From Candidatus Nitrosopelagicus sp. (GTDB lineage: Archaea; Thermoproteota; Nitrososphaeria; Nitrososphaerales; Nitrosopumilaceae): 6,256 nucleotides of DNA. The notes under the pieces were generated by a model. That model searched no databases. It saw only the letters and a program-made list of their open reading frames with translations, and had not been told where the DNA came from. Where the stretch lies: the NCBI GenBank assembly GCA_018691945.1, contig JABHJJ010000116.1, positions 1 to 6,256 on the forward strand, in the 5' to 3' direction. Position numbers and translations under genes: made by a program. Numbering within the stretch: the stretch's first letter is position 1; each line of letters opens with the position of its first letter. This document shows positions 1 to 6,256 of the stretch, in pieces.

Positions 1-226
1 ATTCAGTTGTTGCAGCCTGATCAATAGGAGAATATACCCCATAGTGGACATGAGTATCAATTAAACCAGGAATGCTAACTAAGCCAGAACCATTAATTTT
101 TTTATCACATTCAGGAGTATCGTTAGTTATTAGTTTGATTTTTCCATCTTCAATAACAATATTTTTTTCAACTATACCATTTGGAGTCATCACATGTGAA
201 TCTGTAATGATTAAATCGTAAGTCAT
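1..226 (-). CDS. Amidohydrolase (dihydroorotase/hydantoinase/allantoinase-like), N-terminal fragment cut by window edge
   Basis: This gene is cut by the window edge: 75 codons are visible, starting at the ATG whose first base is 226 and still open at position 1. The N-terminus begins MTYDLIITDSHV, followed by the small beta-sandwich typical of the cyclic amidohydrolase superfamily, and then the strand-1 metal motif PGLIDTHVHYG at residues 53-63. H59 and H61 would be the first two metal ligands. In this family such enzymes hydrolyse cyclic amides (dihydroorotate, dihydropyrimidines, hydantoins, allantoin). The fragment lacks the later lysine, histidine and aspartate ligands, so the substrate cannot be decided. 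The HYGVYSP sequence after the HxH differs from the HFREPG of typical dihydroorotases/allantoinases and leans toward a hydantoinase-like or uncharacterised branch. A TATA-like box about 26 nt upstream of the ATG suggests a leaderless transcript. The family call is firm, the exact enzyme is not. Confidence 0.85.
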   Translation of the reverse strand, partial: MTYDLIITDSHVMTPNGIVEKNIVIEDGKIKLITNDTPECDKKINGSGLVSIPGLIDTHVHYGVYSPIDQAATTE

Positions 227-246
227 TATGTTTACCTAAGTTTTCA

Positions 247-256
247 GGTATATTAC
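247..256 (-). promoter_or_regulatory. Candidate TATA box for the amidohydrolase gene
   Basis: On the minus strand the stretch reads GTAATATACC. Its centre is about 26 nt upstream of the ATG at 226, which is the spacing expected between an archaeal TATA box and a transcription start at or next to the start codon. No Shine-Dalgarno sequence is visible, consistent with a leaderless mRNA. This is inferred from position and composition only, in AT-rich DNA. Confidence 0.45.
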
Positions 257-269
257 TAGAGTAAAAATG

Positions 270-279
270 AATATACATT
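270..279 (+). promoter_or_regulatory. Candidate TATA box for tRNA-Ala
   Basis: The sequence AATATACATT is centred about 26 nt upstream of the first base of the mature tRNA at 300. Archaeal tRNA genes are transcribed from such external TATA promoters. It lies in the 73-bp divergent region shared with the amidohydrolase gene, which has its own candidate box 20 bp away on the other strand. Confidence 0.5.
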
Positions 280-299
280 GTTAAAAAATGCAATTACTA

Positions 300-371
300 G
301 GGCCGATGGCTTAGGGGTATAGCGCCACGTTCGCAACGTGGATGTCGAGGGTTCGATTCCCTCTCGGTCCA
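300..371 (+). tRNA. tRNA-Ala (anticodon CGC)
   Basis: The full cloverleaf folds by eye in 72 nt. The acceptor stem pairs 300-306 (GGGCCGA) with 364-370 (TCGGTCC), seven pairs including a G-U wobble at the third pair. The D arm starts at 309 with three pairs (GCT/AGC). The anticodon stem is a perfect 5 bp (CCACG/CGTGG, 325-329 with 337-341) around the loop TTCGCAA, giving anticodon CGC at 332-334, which reads the alanine codon GCG. The variable loop is ATGTC, and the T arm is 5 bp (GAGGG/CCCTC) around TTCGATT. The third-pair G-U is the known identity element of alanine tRNA and the discriminator is A371, so anticodon and identity signals agree. The 3' CCA is not encoded and there is no intron. 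Confidence 0.97.
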
Positions 372-382
372 CTTCACGAAAA

Positions 383-391
383 CATTATACA
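383..391 (+). promoter_or_regulatory. Candidate TATA box for the small zinc-ribbon gene
   Basis: CATTATACA is centred about 26 nt before the ATG at 413, which fits transcription starting at the start codon (leaderless). It lies only 12 bp after the end of the tRNA, so the downstream gene may have its own promoter rather than depending on read-through from the tRNA. Confidence 0.45.
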
Positions 392-412
392 GTGAAAAAT
401 GATCATTTCATC

Positions 413-775
413 ATGAAAGTATTCAATGGTAAACAAGCAGCCAATGATTACATGTCAGCACATACACTAGCATTTTCAACACCAGAGCTCACCTTAATGA
501 GATTTTCATTTTGGTTAGGAGATATGGTTCCAGATCCTACAAAACAAGAAGAAAGTATTCCAAGATTATACACATACGTTGAAGAAAAAGACTATGCGCC
601 GGTAGAAATTATTGATGATGATAATTATGTTCCAACAGGAGCTGTTTTGGGTTCTGGAATGTATGGAAGTGCAAATTCTGAATCATCAGGTGAAGAACAA
701 TTTTGTTCAGAATGTGGTGCAAAGAATTCAGCTACAGCAAAATTTTGTAGAGATTGTGGAACTAATCTAAATTAA
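413..775 (+). CDS. Small protein of unknown function with C-terminal zinc ribbon (120 aa)
   Basis: I do not recognise the N-terminal part, which begins MKVFNGKQAANDYMSAHT and contains a hydrophobic/aromatic stretch (LMRFSFWLGDMVPDP, residues 29-43) and an acidic middle (EIIDDDNYVP, 65-74). The C-terminus is a clear zinc ribbon, C98-x2-C101-x10-C112-x2-C115, of the short type often found at the end of archaeal proteins. No signal peptide or membrane segment is evident. The reading frame is open further upstream, to an ATG at 338, but that lies inside the tRNA, so I start at 413, the first ATG after the tRNA with a TATA-like box at the right distance; a GTG at 392 is possible. The gene faces the next gene tail to tail, 3 bp apart. 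Its ribbon matches those of two neighbours, suggesting a related mode of binding. Whether it binds nucleic acid or protein cannot be told. Confidence 0.8.
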   Translation: MKVFNGKQAANDYMSAHTLAFSTPELTLMRFSFWLGDMVPDPTKQEESIPRLYTYVEEKDYAPVEIIDDDNYVPTGAVLGSGMYGSANSESSGEEQFCSECGAKNSATAKFCRDCGTNLN

Positions 776-778
776 AAA

Positions 779-1306
779 TTATTGTTTTGAACCACACTTT
801 GTGCAGAACTTAGCATTTGGCCTTAATCCTAAACCGCATGAAGTACAATTTCCACCACTTTGTTGCGGTGGAAGTAATGAAGGATCAGGAGTAGGGAGCG
901 TTCCAGGTTGAGTAAATGCTTCATTAGTTCCCATAACTGAAGGAGGTCCTCCAACAGGATTATCAGCAGTACCAGAACGAGGAGGAACACCACCAGGCAT
1001 CATTCCAGGTTGCCCCATTCCTGGCATTAGCCCAGGAGATTGTGTACCACCAGCTCCTACACCAGATGAAACTCTATCCAATGTTTTTTTCATTTCCATT
1101 AGTGATTTGATGGCTAAAAATTCTAAGGCAGAATAAGCTACAGTGTAATCACCTAATTTTTGAAAGAATTCTTTATCAGATAATTTTCCTGCTTTATACA
1201 AATTGTTTGCATCTAGAAAAGATTCGTAATATCCTTGTGATTCATCAAATAGTGCGGATAATTTTTCGAAAGTAAGATTTAATGTATCAATTTCTCCTAA
1301 TGACAT
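779..1306 (-). CDS. Helical protein with Pro/Gly-rich linker and C-terminal zinc ribbon (175 aa)
   Basis: Three parts are visible. Residues 1-80 look alpha-helical and charged, with several aromatic residues (for example DESQGYYESFLDANNLYKAG) and a possible short coiled coil; I see no membrane segment. Residues 81-150 form a low-complexity linker rich in Gly, Pro and Met, including PGMGQPGMMPGG, which should be disordered. The C-terminus is a zinc ribbon, C154-x2-C157-x10-C168-x2-C171, ending in GSKQ. The start at 1306 is supported by the protein running directly into the helical region and by a TATA-like box about 25 nt upstream. The gene lies 61 bp downstream of thioredoxin on the same strand, with a T-rich stretch and promoter-like sequence between, so it may be independently expressed. 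I know of no assigned function. The layout of helical domain, flexible linker and ribbon suggests an adaptor, but that is inference. Confidence 0.85.
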   Translation of the reverse strand: MSLGEIDTLNLTFEKLSALFDESQGYYESFLDANNLYKAGKLSDKEFFQKLGDYTVAYSALEFLAIKSLMEMKKTLDRVSSGVGAGGTQSPGLMPGMGQPGMMPGGVPPRSGTADNPVGGPPSVMGTNEAFTQPGTLPTPDPSLLPPQQSGGNCTSCGLGLRPNAKFCTKCGSKQ

Positions 1307-1323
1307 AATTCAATGAGAAGAAT

Positions 1324-1336
1324 CTAATATTAATAG
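1324..1336 (-). promoter_or_regulatory. Candidate TATA box for the helical zinc-ribbon gene
   Basis: On the minus strand this reads CTATTAATATTAG, centred about 24 nt upstream of the ATG at 1306. No Shine-Dalgarno sequence lies between it and the ATG, consistent with a leaderless transcript that starts at or near the codon. It would let this gene be transcribed separately from the thioredoxin gene. Confidence 0.4.
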
Positions 1337-1344
1337 TTTAGAAT

Positions 1345-1357
1345 AAAAAGAGAAAAA
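1345..1357 (-). terminator. Candidate T-rich terminator after thioredoxin
   Basis: About 11 bp past the thioredoxin stop codon the minus strand reads TTTTTCTCTTTTT, two T5 runs. Archaeal termination commonly occurs at such oligo-T tracts without a hairpin. The tract is followed by a TATA-like box for the next gene, which would suit separate transcription units. The evidence is composition and position only. Confidence 0.4.
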
Positions 1358-1367
1358 TTAGTAGAGC

Positions 1368-1700
1368 CTAAATTTTTTCTAGTGCTCTGTCTATCATGTT
1401 TTGATATACTTCTTTAGAACCTGCGCCCACTTGCTGAGCTATGATTTCACCTTTGTTCAAAAGTAATAGTGTTGGAATACTAAACACGTTATATTTTTGT
1501 GCTATTTCTTGTGCATTATCAACATTAACTTTTACAAAGTTAACTTTCCCATCATAATCTCCAGCAAGTTCTTCTACAACAGGTCCAACCATTCTACAAG
1601 GTCCACACCATTGAGCCCAAAAGTCTACAAAGACTGGTTTATCAGAGCTAAGTACATCAGTTTCCCATGATTTCGGATCATCTATTTCTGTTATTGCCAC
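1368..1700 (-). CDS. trxA: Thioredoxin
   Basis: This is a single-domain thioredoxin of 110 residues, the normal family length, a cytoplasmic disulfide reductase that passes electrons to target proteins. The active site WCGPC is at residues 31-35 (C32 and C35 redox-active), preceded by VDFWAQ with the buried Asp at D26. The cis-proline is P76 in FSIPTLLL, followed by the usual glycine motif VGAGS at 91-95. I chose the GTG at 1700, translated as Met-Ala-Ile-Thr-Glu, because the fold begins there and family members start at this point. The frame stays open to an ATG at 1772, which would add 24 hydrophobic-rich residues not typical of the family and would leave only 25 bp to the longest form of the divergent gene. 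A GTG at 1727 is also in frame. The next gene on this strand encodes the helical zinc-ribbon protein, whose cysteines might need reduction, but no direct link is shown. Confidence 0.93.
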   Translation of the reverse strand: MAITEIDDPKSWETDVLSSDKPVFVDFWAQWCGPCRMVGPVVEELAGDYDGKVNFVKVNVDNAQEIAQKYNVFSIPTLLLLNKGEIIAQQVGAGSKEVYQNMIDRALEKI

Positions 1701-1784
1701 GATTATCAAATTTCTTAAAAATTTCACATCTAAAAATGTATTTGTGATTATAATTTCATATTGTAGAGTCATGAAAAATTTTTC

Positions 1785-1798
1785 AAAATATACTTAAA
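1785..1798. promoter_or_regulatory. Candidate TATA element(s) between divergent thioredoxin and PRC-barrel genes
   Basis: The AT-rich stretch AAATATACTTAAAT can be read as a TATA box on either strand. On the plus strand it would start transcription near 1815-1820, giving a leader of roughly 55 nt that contains the Shine-Dalgarno site before the ATG at 1873. On the minus strand it would start transcription near 1770, next to the in-frame ATG at 1772, giving thioredoxin either a 24-residue extension or a leader of about 70 nt. Which use is real cannot be decided from sequence. Confidence 0.35.
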
Positions 1799-1859
1799 TG
1801 ACGTATTGCACGTATGAAAATATGAGTGCAGAACTTAGATTGAAAAAACTTAGAGGTTC

Positions 1860-1865
1860 AGGAGG
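1860..1865 (+). promoter_or_regulatory. Strong Shine-Dalgarno site that decides the PRC-barrel gene start
   Basis: AGGAGG is a perfect match to the complement of the conserved CCUCCU end of archaeal 16S rRNA and lies 7 nt before the ATG at 1873, the ideal spacing. It is the only strong Shine-Dalgarno sequence seen before any gene here; the others look leaderless. It favours the ATG at 1873 over the in-frame ATGs at 1798 and 1822. The same bases would encode Gly-Gly in the longer forms, so chance cannot be excluded. Confidence 0.6.
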
Positions 1866-1872
1866 ATTTGTG

Positions 1873-2574
1873 ATGGCACGAGTAACTGATGAACAGCAAA
1901 GTAAGGGAAACCTTGGTGGACCAGATCTATTTTTAGCACCAGTTGGAAGATTAGAAGCTGAAAAAATTTCTAAATATACATGCAATACGTGTGAAAAAGA
2001 GTTTGAAGGTAGTCCGAATATAGAATTTGAAAATCCAAATGAAGAGGTTGCTGAAAATTTAGTTTTAGTTGAAAGAGGAAAATATCTATGCAACGAATGT
2101 GGTTCAACTATTGCGGAATACAGAGATTTTAGAAAACCTGATGAACAAGTAGACATAGGATTAGCAAATCCAATTGAAAAACAAGAAACAGACTTTGATA
2201 ATTTTACTCAACAAGAAACGGTACAACCAGAGATAATACAAGAGCCTACTCCTAGCGGAGGAACATTTAGATCAATTTTTGGCATGGATGTTTTTGATGA
2301 GAGTGCAAAGAGAATAGGAAGAGCAAAACAAGTTGGTGTCGATTCAAATCAAGAATTAGTATTGCTTGTTTCAGATGCTAGTGGAAACGATATAAACATC
2401 AGTTGGAGTAGAATTGGAACTGTTGGAGAAGTAATCTTTTTAGGAAAATCTGATAAAACAGATGTAAAAGTAGAACAAACACTAGAAGTAGGAAGTGGTT
2501 CAAGATGTTCTAGTTGTAATTTTGATAACAAACCTGACTCTAAATTTTGTGAGAGTTGTGGAAATCAGCTATAG
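1873..2574 (+). CDS. PRC-barrel protein flanked by two zinc ribbons (233 aa)
   Basis: From the ATG at 1873 the protein is 233 residues. An N-terminal zinc-binding module has C37-x2-C40 and C73-x2-C76, with a 32-residue insert between the pairs (motifs YTCNTCEKEFEG and YLCNECGSTIAEYRDF). An acidic, glutamine-rich linker follows (about 90-130). Residues 132-191 (FRSIFGMDVFDES to VIFLGK) fit a PRC-barrel, the small beta-barrel also found at the end of the rRNA-processing factor RimM and in photosynthetic reaction-centre subunit H. The C-terminus is a short ribbon, C212-x2-C215-x10-C226-x2-C229. PRC-barrels in archaea are linked to RNA processing and cell division (CdpB proteins), so a scaffold or RNA-related role is possible but unproven. 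The start rests on the AGGAGG site; starts at 1798 or 1822 would add 25 or 17 residues. Signal peptidase follows after 45 bp on the same strand and could be co-transcribed. Confidence 0.85.
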   Translation: MARVTDEQQSKGNLGGPDLFLAPVGRLEAEKISKYTCNTCEKEFEGSPNIEFENPNEEVAENLVLVERGKYLCNECGSTIAEYRDFRKPDEQVDIGLANPIEKQETDFDNFTQQETVQPEIIQEPTPSGGTFRSIFGMDVFDESAKRIGRAKQVGVDSNQELVLLVSDASGNDINISWSRIGTVGEVIFLGKSDKTDVKVEQTLEVGSGSRCSSCNFDNKPDSKFCESCGNQL

Positions 2575-2580
2575 ATAATC

Positions 2581-2593
2581 GATAAGACTTATC
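2581..2593. promoter_or_regulatory. 13-bp palindrome upstream of signal peptidase (possible operator or TATA region)
   Basis: GATAAGACTTATC has perfect 6-bp arms around one central base and sits 27-39 nt before the TTG start of signal peptidase. It overlaps where a BRE/TATA element would be if that gene has its own leaderless promoter (CTTATCTTA, centred about 26 nt upstream). It could be an operator, part of a promoter, or a chance match; 6-bp arms are not rare in AT-rich DNA. Confidence 0.25.
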
Positions 2594-2619
2594 TTAGTAA
2601 ATTTGCGAGCATAGATAAT

Positions 2620-3342
2620 TTGGCAAGTTCAACAAAAAATCTCATCAAAGATATAATAATTATAGTTATAGCAATTGCTGTCATATGGTTTGGTTTACAG
2701 GCAGTTTTTGGAACTCCAAATCCATTTTATGTTGTTTCAAGTGGAAGTATGATTCCAGTACTGCAGGTTCATGATGTCATAGTTGTTGAAGGAAATACAC
2801 CATTTCAAGATGTGAAAAAAGGTGACATTATTGTATTTTATTCACCAAAGTTATACGAACAGGGAAAAGAACGAGTGATTGTTCATAGAGTTAGTTTACT
2901 CATGGGGGAAGATCCAAAAATAGTTAGAACGAGAGGAGATGCTAATGCAGCATCAATTGCAGGTACAGATTATCCAATAACAGAAAAGGAATATCTAGGA
3001 AAAGTGGAACATGTGGTGCCACAGGTAGGATACATAACACAAATTCTTCAGCCACCAATAAACTACATAATAATTGCAGTCATAATTGGCGTCATGGTTG
3101 TAAAACATTTTGCTGGTAAGGAAAAGAAAAAAATTGAATTTCAATATACAAAAGATAAGTTAGTAGATGGCGATTCAAATGATGTTGTTGAAAATAACAA
3201 AGATGAATCAGTATCAGATATACATCATAAAGGAATAGTGGATGGCGATTCAAATAGAACTTTAGATAACAATAAAGATTCTGAATATACCAAATCATCA
3301 GATAAAGATGAATCAGTAGATGGCGATAAAAAAGAACTTTAA
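2620..3342 (+). CDS. Signal peptidase I, archaeal/Sec11 type, with acidic repeat tail
   Basis: This membrane protease removes signal peptides from exported proteins. An N-terminal transmembrane helix covers residues 11-29. The catalytic box is SSGSMIPVL, with the serine at S43. VIVHRV supplies H89, the base that replaces lysine in archaeal and ER enzymes, and RGDAN supplies D107, with D117 close behind. A second membrane segment is at about 148-162, followed by a basic KEKKK, so both ends should be cytoplasmic and the catalytic domain outside. Residues 170-240 form an unusual hydrophilic, acidic tail with three copies of VDGD spaced 25-26 residues apart; family members usually stop soon after the second helix. 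The start is TTG at 2620: it is the only usual start codon between the in-frame stop at 2572 and the membrane helix. The gene is 45 bp after the PRC-barrel gene and converges on the dehydratase with 2 bp between stops. Confidence 0.92.
   Translation: MASSTKNLIKDIIIIVIAIAVIWFGLQAVFGTPNPFYVVSSGSMIPVLQVHDVIVVEGNTPFQDVKKGDIIVFYSPKLYEQGKERVIVHRVSLLMGEDPKIVRTRGDANAASIAGTDYPITEKEYLGKVEHVVPQVGYITQILQPPINYIIIAVIIGVMVVKHFAGKEKKKIEFQYTKDKLVDGDSNDVVENNKDESVSDIHHKGIVDGDSNRTLDNNKDSEYTKSSDKDESVDGDKKEL
3161..3327 (+). repeat. Imperfect tandem repeat in the signal peptidase tail
   Basis: Three copies of GATGGCGAT lie at 3166, 3241 and 3319, 75 and 78 bp apart, so all stay in frame. The first two are part of 20-bp blocks (3161-3180 and 3236-3255) that differ at one base. 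A second motif, AAAGATGAATCAGTA, is identical at 3199-3213 and 3304-3318. At protein level the unit is VDGDSN followed by an Asn/Asp/Lys-rich spacer (NNKD). High DNA identity suggests recent duplication inside the gene, and copy number may vary between strains. Confidence 0.8.
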
Positions 3343-3344
3343 GA

Positions 3345-4868
<1,524 letters not shown>

Positions 4869-4876
4869 GTCGATGT

Positions 4877-4889
4877 ATCACTTAGTGAT
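4877..4889. promoter_or_regulatory. 13-bp palindrome between TATA box and dehydratase start (candidate operator)
   Basis: ATCACTTAGTGAT has perfect 6-bp arms around one base. It lies 9-21 nt upstream of the dehydratase ATG, between a candidate TATA box and the start codon, exactly where a repressor would block archaeal transcription initiation. On the coding strand one arm, GTGAT, also matches the GGUGAUC part of the Shine-Dalgarno complement at 8 nt spacing, so it might instead be a weak ribosome site. Chance is possible. Confidence 0.35.
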
Positions 4890-4890
4890 T

Positions 4891-4905
4891 CAAATAATTA
4901 AAAAG
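4891..4905 (-). promoter_or_regulatory. Candidate TATA box for the dehydratase gene
   Basis: The minus strand reads CTTTTTAATTATTTG, centred about 30 nt before the ATG at 4868. It lies in the 60-bp gap after the acyl-CoA ligase, so the dehydratase may have its own promoter, giving a very short or no leader, besides any read-through from upstream. T-rich runs in the same gap (about 4901-4915) could also act as a weak terminator for the ligase. Confidence 0.45.
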
Positions 4906-4928
4906 TTTCCAAAAAGAGCTGTGCCTAA

Positions 4929-6256
4929 CTAGAGACCTATGCGTACATCTAGAACTTTACAACCATTATTTTTTTCCATAACTAAAACGGGATTCATATC
5001 TAATTCTTTAATTTCATTAAAATCAGAAACTAGCTGAGATAATCTTTGAATACATTCTGATAGTTTTTTGATATCAGATGGTTTTTCTCCTCTAACTCCT
5101 TCTAGAATTTTTTTAGTTTTAATTGAAGAGATCATATCATCTGCTTCAATGTTAGTCATTGGTGCAAGTTTGAAAGTAACATCTTTTAGAACTTCAACAT
5201 AGATACCACCCATTCCAAGCATCACAACAGGTCCAAATCCAGGTTCAAGTTTTGAACCAATAATCATTTCTTTTCCTCCTTTCACCATCTCAACAACTAG
5301 AACACCTTTGATGTCAGCCTTTTTATTATATTTTTTTGCATTTTTTATTATAGTATCAAATGCATTTTCAACATCCTTTGCATTTTGTAGATTTACTTTA
5401 ACTCCACCTGCATCAGATTTATGAATGATTTGGGGAGATGCAATTTTTAAAACTACAGGATAACCAATTTTTTTAGAAGCAGTTACTGCTTCTTTTTTTG
5501 TTTTTGCTAATTTACTGGATGGTAATGGAAAACCATATGCTCGAAGAATTTCCTGTCCTTCTTCTTCTAGTAAGGCATTTCGTTTTTCTTTTTTTGCGTT
5601 ATCAAGAATTTTTTTTACTTTGTCCTTTTTGACAGTGAATTTTGTAGTTTTTCCAGAGGGGTTTTTTACCCAATTTGTAAAGGTGAGCATTGCGTTTAGC
5701 GCACGAATTGAACCTTCTGCATACGTATAGTAAGGAACGTCTCCATTTGCTAAAATTTCACGATTAGTTATTCCTTCATCCAATCCCATTAAACTAGCCA
5801 ACATTGTTTTCTTGTATTTTTTTGACATTGATACTATAACTTTAGCAAGCTTGTCATAATCTAATGTAGCAGATGGTGTACACATAGAGATTACAGAACC
5901 AACATTTTTGTGTTTTAATACTTCGTTAAGTACATTTTCAAATCTATTAAAATCTGCATCGCCTACAATATCTACAGGATTACGTGAACTTCCCCATGGA
6001 GGAATTACAGCGTCAATTTTTTTTCTTATCTCTTCAATTTTTGCCATTTTAATTCCGAGTTTAGAACATGCATCCGTTGAGATTATTGCTGGTCCACCAG
6101 CATTAGAAACAATAACTAAATCACCATTCATAGGAAGAGGTTGTTTTGAGAAAGCAGTTGCATAATCAAATAATTCTTCCATGGTATCAACACGAATTGC
6201 ACCAGATTGTTTTAGTAAAGCATCATAAATTTCATCAGAACCCATTAATGCTCCAG
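4929..6256 (-). CDS. ADP-forming acyl-CoA ligase, probably 4-hydroxybutyrate--CoA ligase (C-terminal 441 aa; 5' end outside window)
   Basis: This family makes acyl-CoA from acid, CoA and ATP, releasing ADP and phosphate. Visible parts, numbered from the ATG at 6245 (which is internal): the second CoA-ligase subdomain with SNAGGPAIISTDAC (47-60) and NPVDIVGDADF (89-99), a linker, then an ATP-grasp domain from about 223 with the second phospho-relay histidine H275 in IIHKSDAGGVKV and ELDMNPV (414-420) near the metal site. The frame runs to the window edge, and its first codons read (T)GALMGSD, matching the family motif HTGALxGSD. The phosphorylated histidine should therefore lie just outside the window. 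Alpha and beta parts are fused in one chain, as in thaumarchaeal enzymes of about 700 residues. The neighbouring dehydratase implies 4-hydroxybutyrate as substrate, but sequence alone cannot separate it from the 3-hydroxypropionate or acetate enzymes. Confidence 0.93.
   Translation of the reverse strand, partial: GALMGSDEIYDALLKQSGAIRVDTMEELFDYATAFSKQPLPMNGDLVIVSNAGGPAIISTDACSKLGIKMAKIEEIRKKIDAVIPPWGSSRNPVDIVGDADFNRFENVLNEVLKHKNVGSVISMCTPSATLDYDKLAKVIVSMSKKYKKTMLASLMGLDEGITNREILANGDVPYYTYAEGSIRALNAMLTFTNWVKNPSGKTTKFTVKKDKVKKILDNAKKEKRNALLEEEGQEILRAYGFPLPSSKLAKTKKEAVTASKKIGYPVVLKIASPQIIHKSDAGGVKVNLQNAKDVENAFDTIIKNAKKYNKKADIKGVLVVEMVKGGKEMIIGSKLEPGFGPVVMLGMGGIYVEVLKDVTFKLAPMTNIEADDMISSIKTKKILEGVRGEKPSDIKKLSECIQRLSQLVSDFNEIKELDMNPVLVMEKNNGCKVLDVRIGL

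Noticed and set aside
277..294. ATTG...CAAT inverted repeat before the tRNA
   Set aside because: Only 4-bp arms in AT-rich DNA, expected by chance; the nearby TATA-like box explains the region better.
338..412. Upstream extension of the small zinc-ribbon frame starting at ATG 338
   Set aside because: It begins inside the anticodon arm of tRNA-Ala and encodes T-arm and acceptor bases; the ATG at 413 with a TATA-like box is a better start.
1794..2156. Minus-strand open frame of 120 codons
   Set aside because: It lies antisense within the PRC-barrel gene, has no recognisable motif, and the opposite strand encodes clear zinc-ribbon cysteines.
2349..2531. Minus-strand open frame of 60 codons
   Set aside because: It is antisense to the PRC-barrel and second ribbon coding sequence and has no promoter, ribosome site or motif.
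3161..3327. Spaced repeats considered as a CRISPR array
   Set aside because: Only three imperfect copies with frame-preserving spacing, all within a coding sequence that continues across them; this is a protein repeat.
5908..6165. Plus-strand open frame of 85 codons
   Set aside because: It is antisense to the conserved CoA-ligase subdomain with SNAGGPAIIS and NPVD motifs, so it is a shadow frame.

Overview
The window is AT-rich archaeal DNA, most probably from a marine or soil ammonia-oxidising archaeon of the Nitrosopumilus type (Nitrososphaeria/Thaumarchaeota). Several features point this way: an oxygen-tolerant-type 4-hydroxybutyryl-CoA dehydratase next to an ADP-forming acyl-CoA ligase (two consecutive steps of the thaumarchaeal 3-hydroxypropionate/4-hydroxybutyrate CO2-fixation cycle), an archaeal Ser-His-Asp signal peptidase I, a tRNA-Ala without encoded CCA, and TATA-like boxes about 25-30 nt upstream of several start codons, as expected for archaeal leaderless mRNAs. 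The pairing recalls the Nmar_0206/Nmar_0207 locus of Nitrosopumilus maritimus; this is from memory and was not searched.

Layout. The left edge (1-226, minus) holds the first 75 codons of an amidohydrolase of the dihydroorotase/hydantoinase/allantoinase group. It is divergent from a tRNA-Ala(CGC) at 300-371, which is followed by a small zinc-ribbon protein gene (413-775, plus). That gene converges, 3 bp apart, on a minus-strand gene for a helical, Pro/Gly-linked zinc-ribbon protein (779-1306), which lies downstream of a thioredoxin gene (1368-1700, minus). Divergent from thioredoxin is a PRC-barrel protein flanked by two zinc ribbons (1873-2574, plus), followed by signal peptidase I with an unusual acidic repeat tail (2620-3342, plus). 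This converges, 2 bp apart, on the dehydratase (3345-4868, minus). The right edge holds the C-terminal 441 residues of the acyl-CoA ligase (4929-6256, minus, 5' end outside the window).

How the genes relate. The ligase and dehydratase are co-directional and catalyse successive reactions: 4-hydroxybutyrate to 4-hydroxybutyryl-CoA to crotonyl-CoA. The centre is a cluster of poorly characterised proteins. Three of them carry the same C-terminal zinc ribbon (C-x2-C-x10-C-x2-C, always with K-F-C before the second pair) on unrelated N-terminal parts. Their role cannot be read from sequence; the shared tail is the most striking unexplained feature here. No mobile elements, CRISPR arrays or gene-free stretches over 300 bases were seen. 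I do not see a convincing new multi-gene system beyond the zinc-ribbon cluster.
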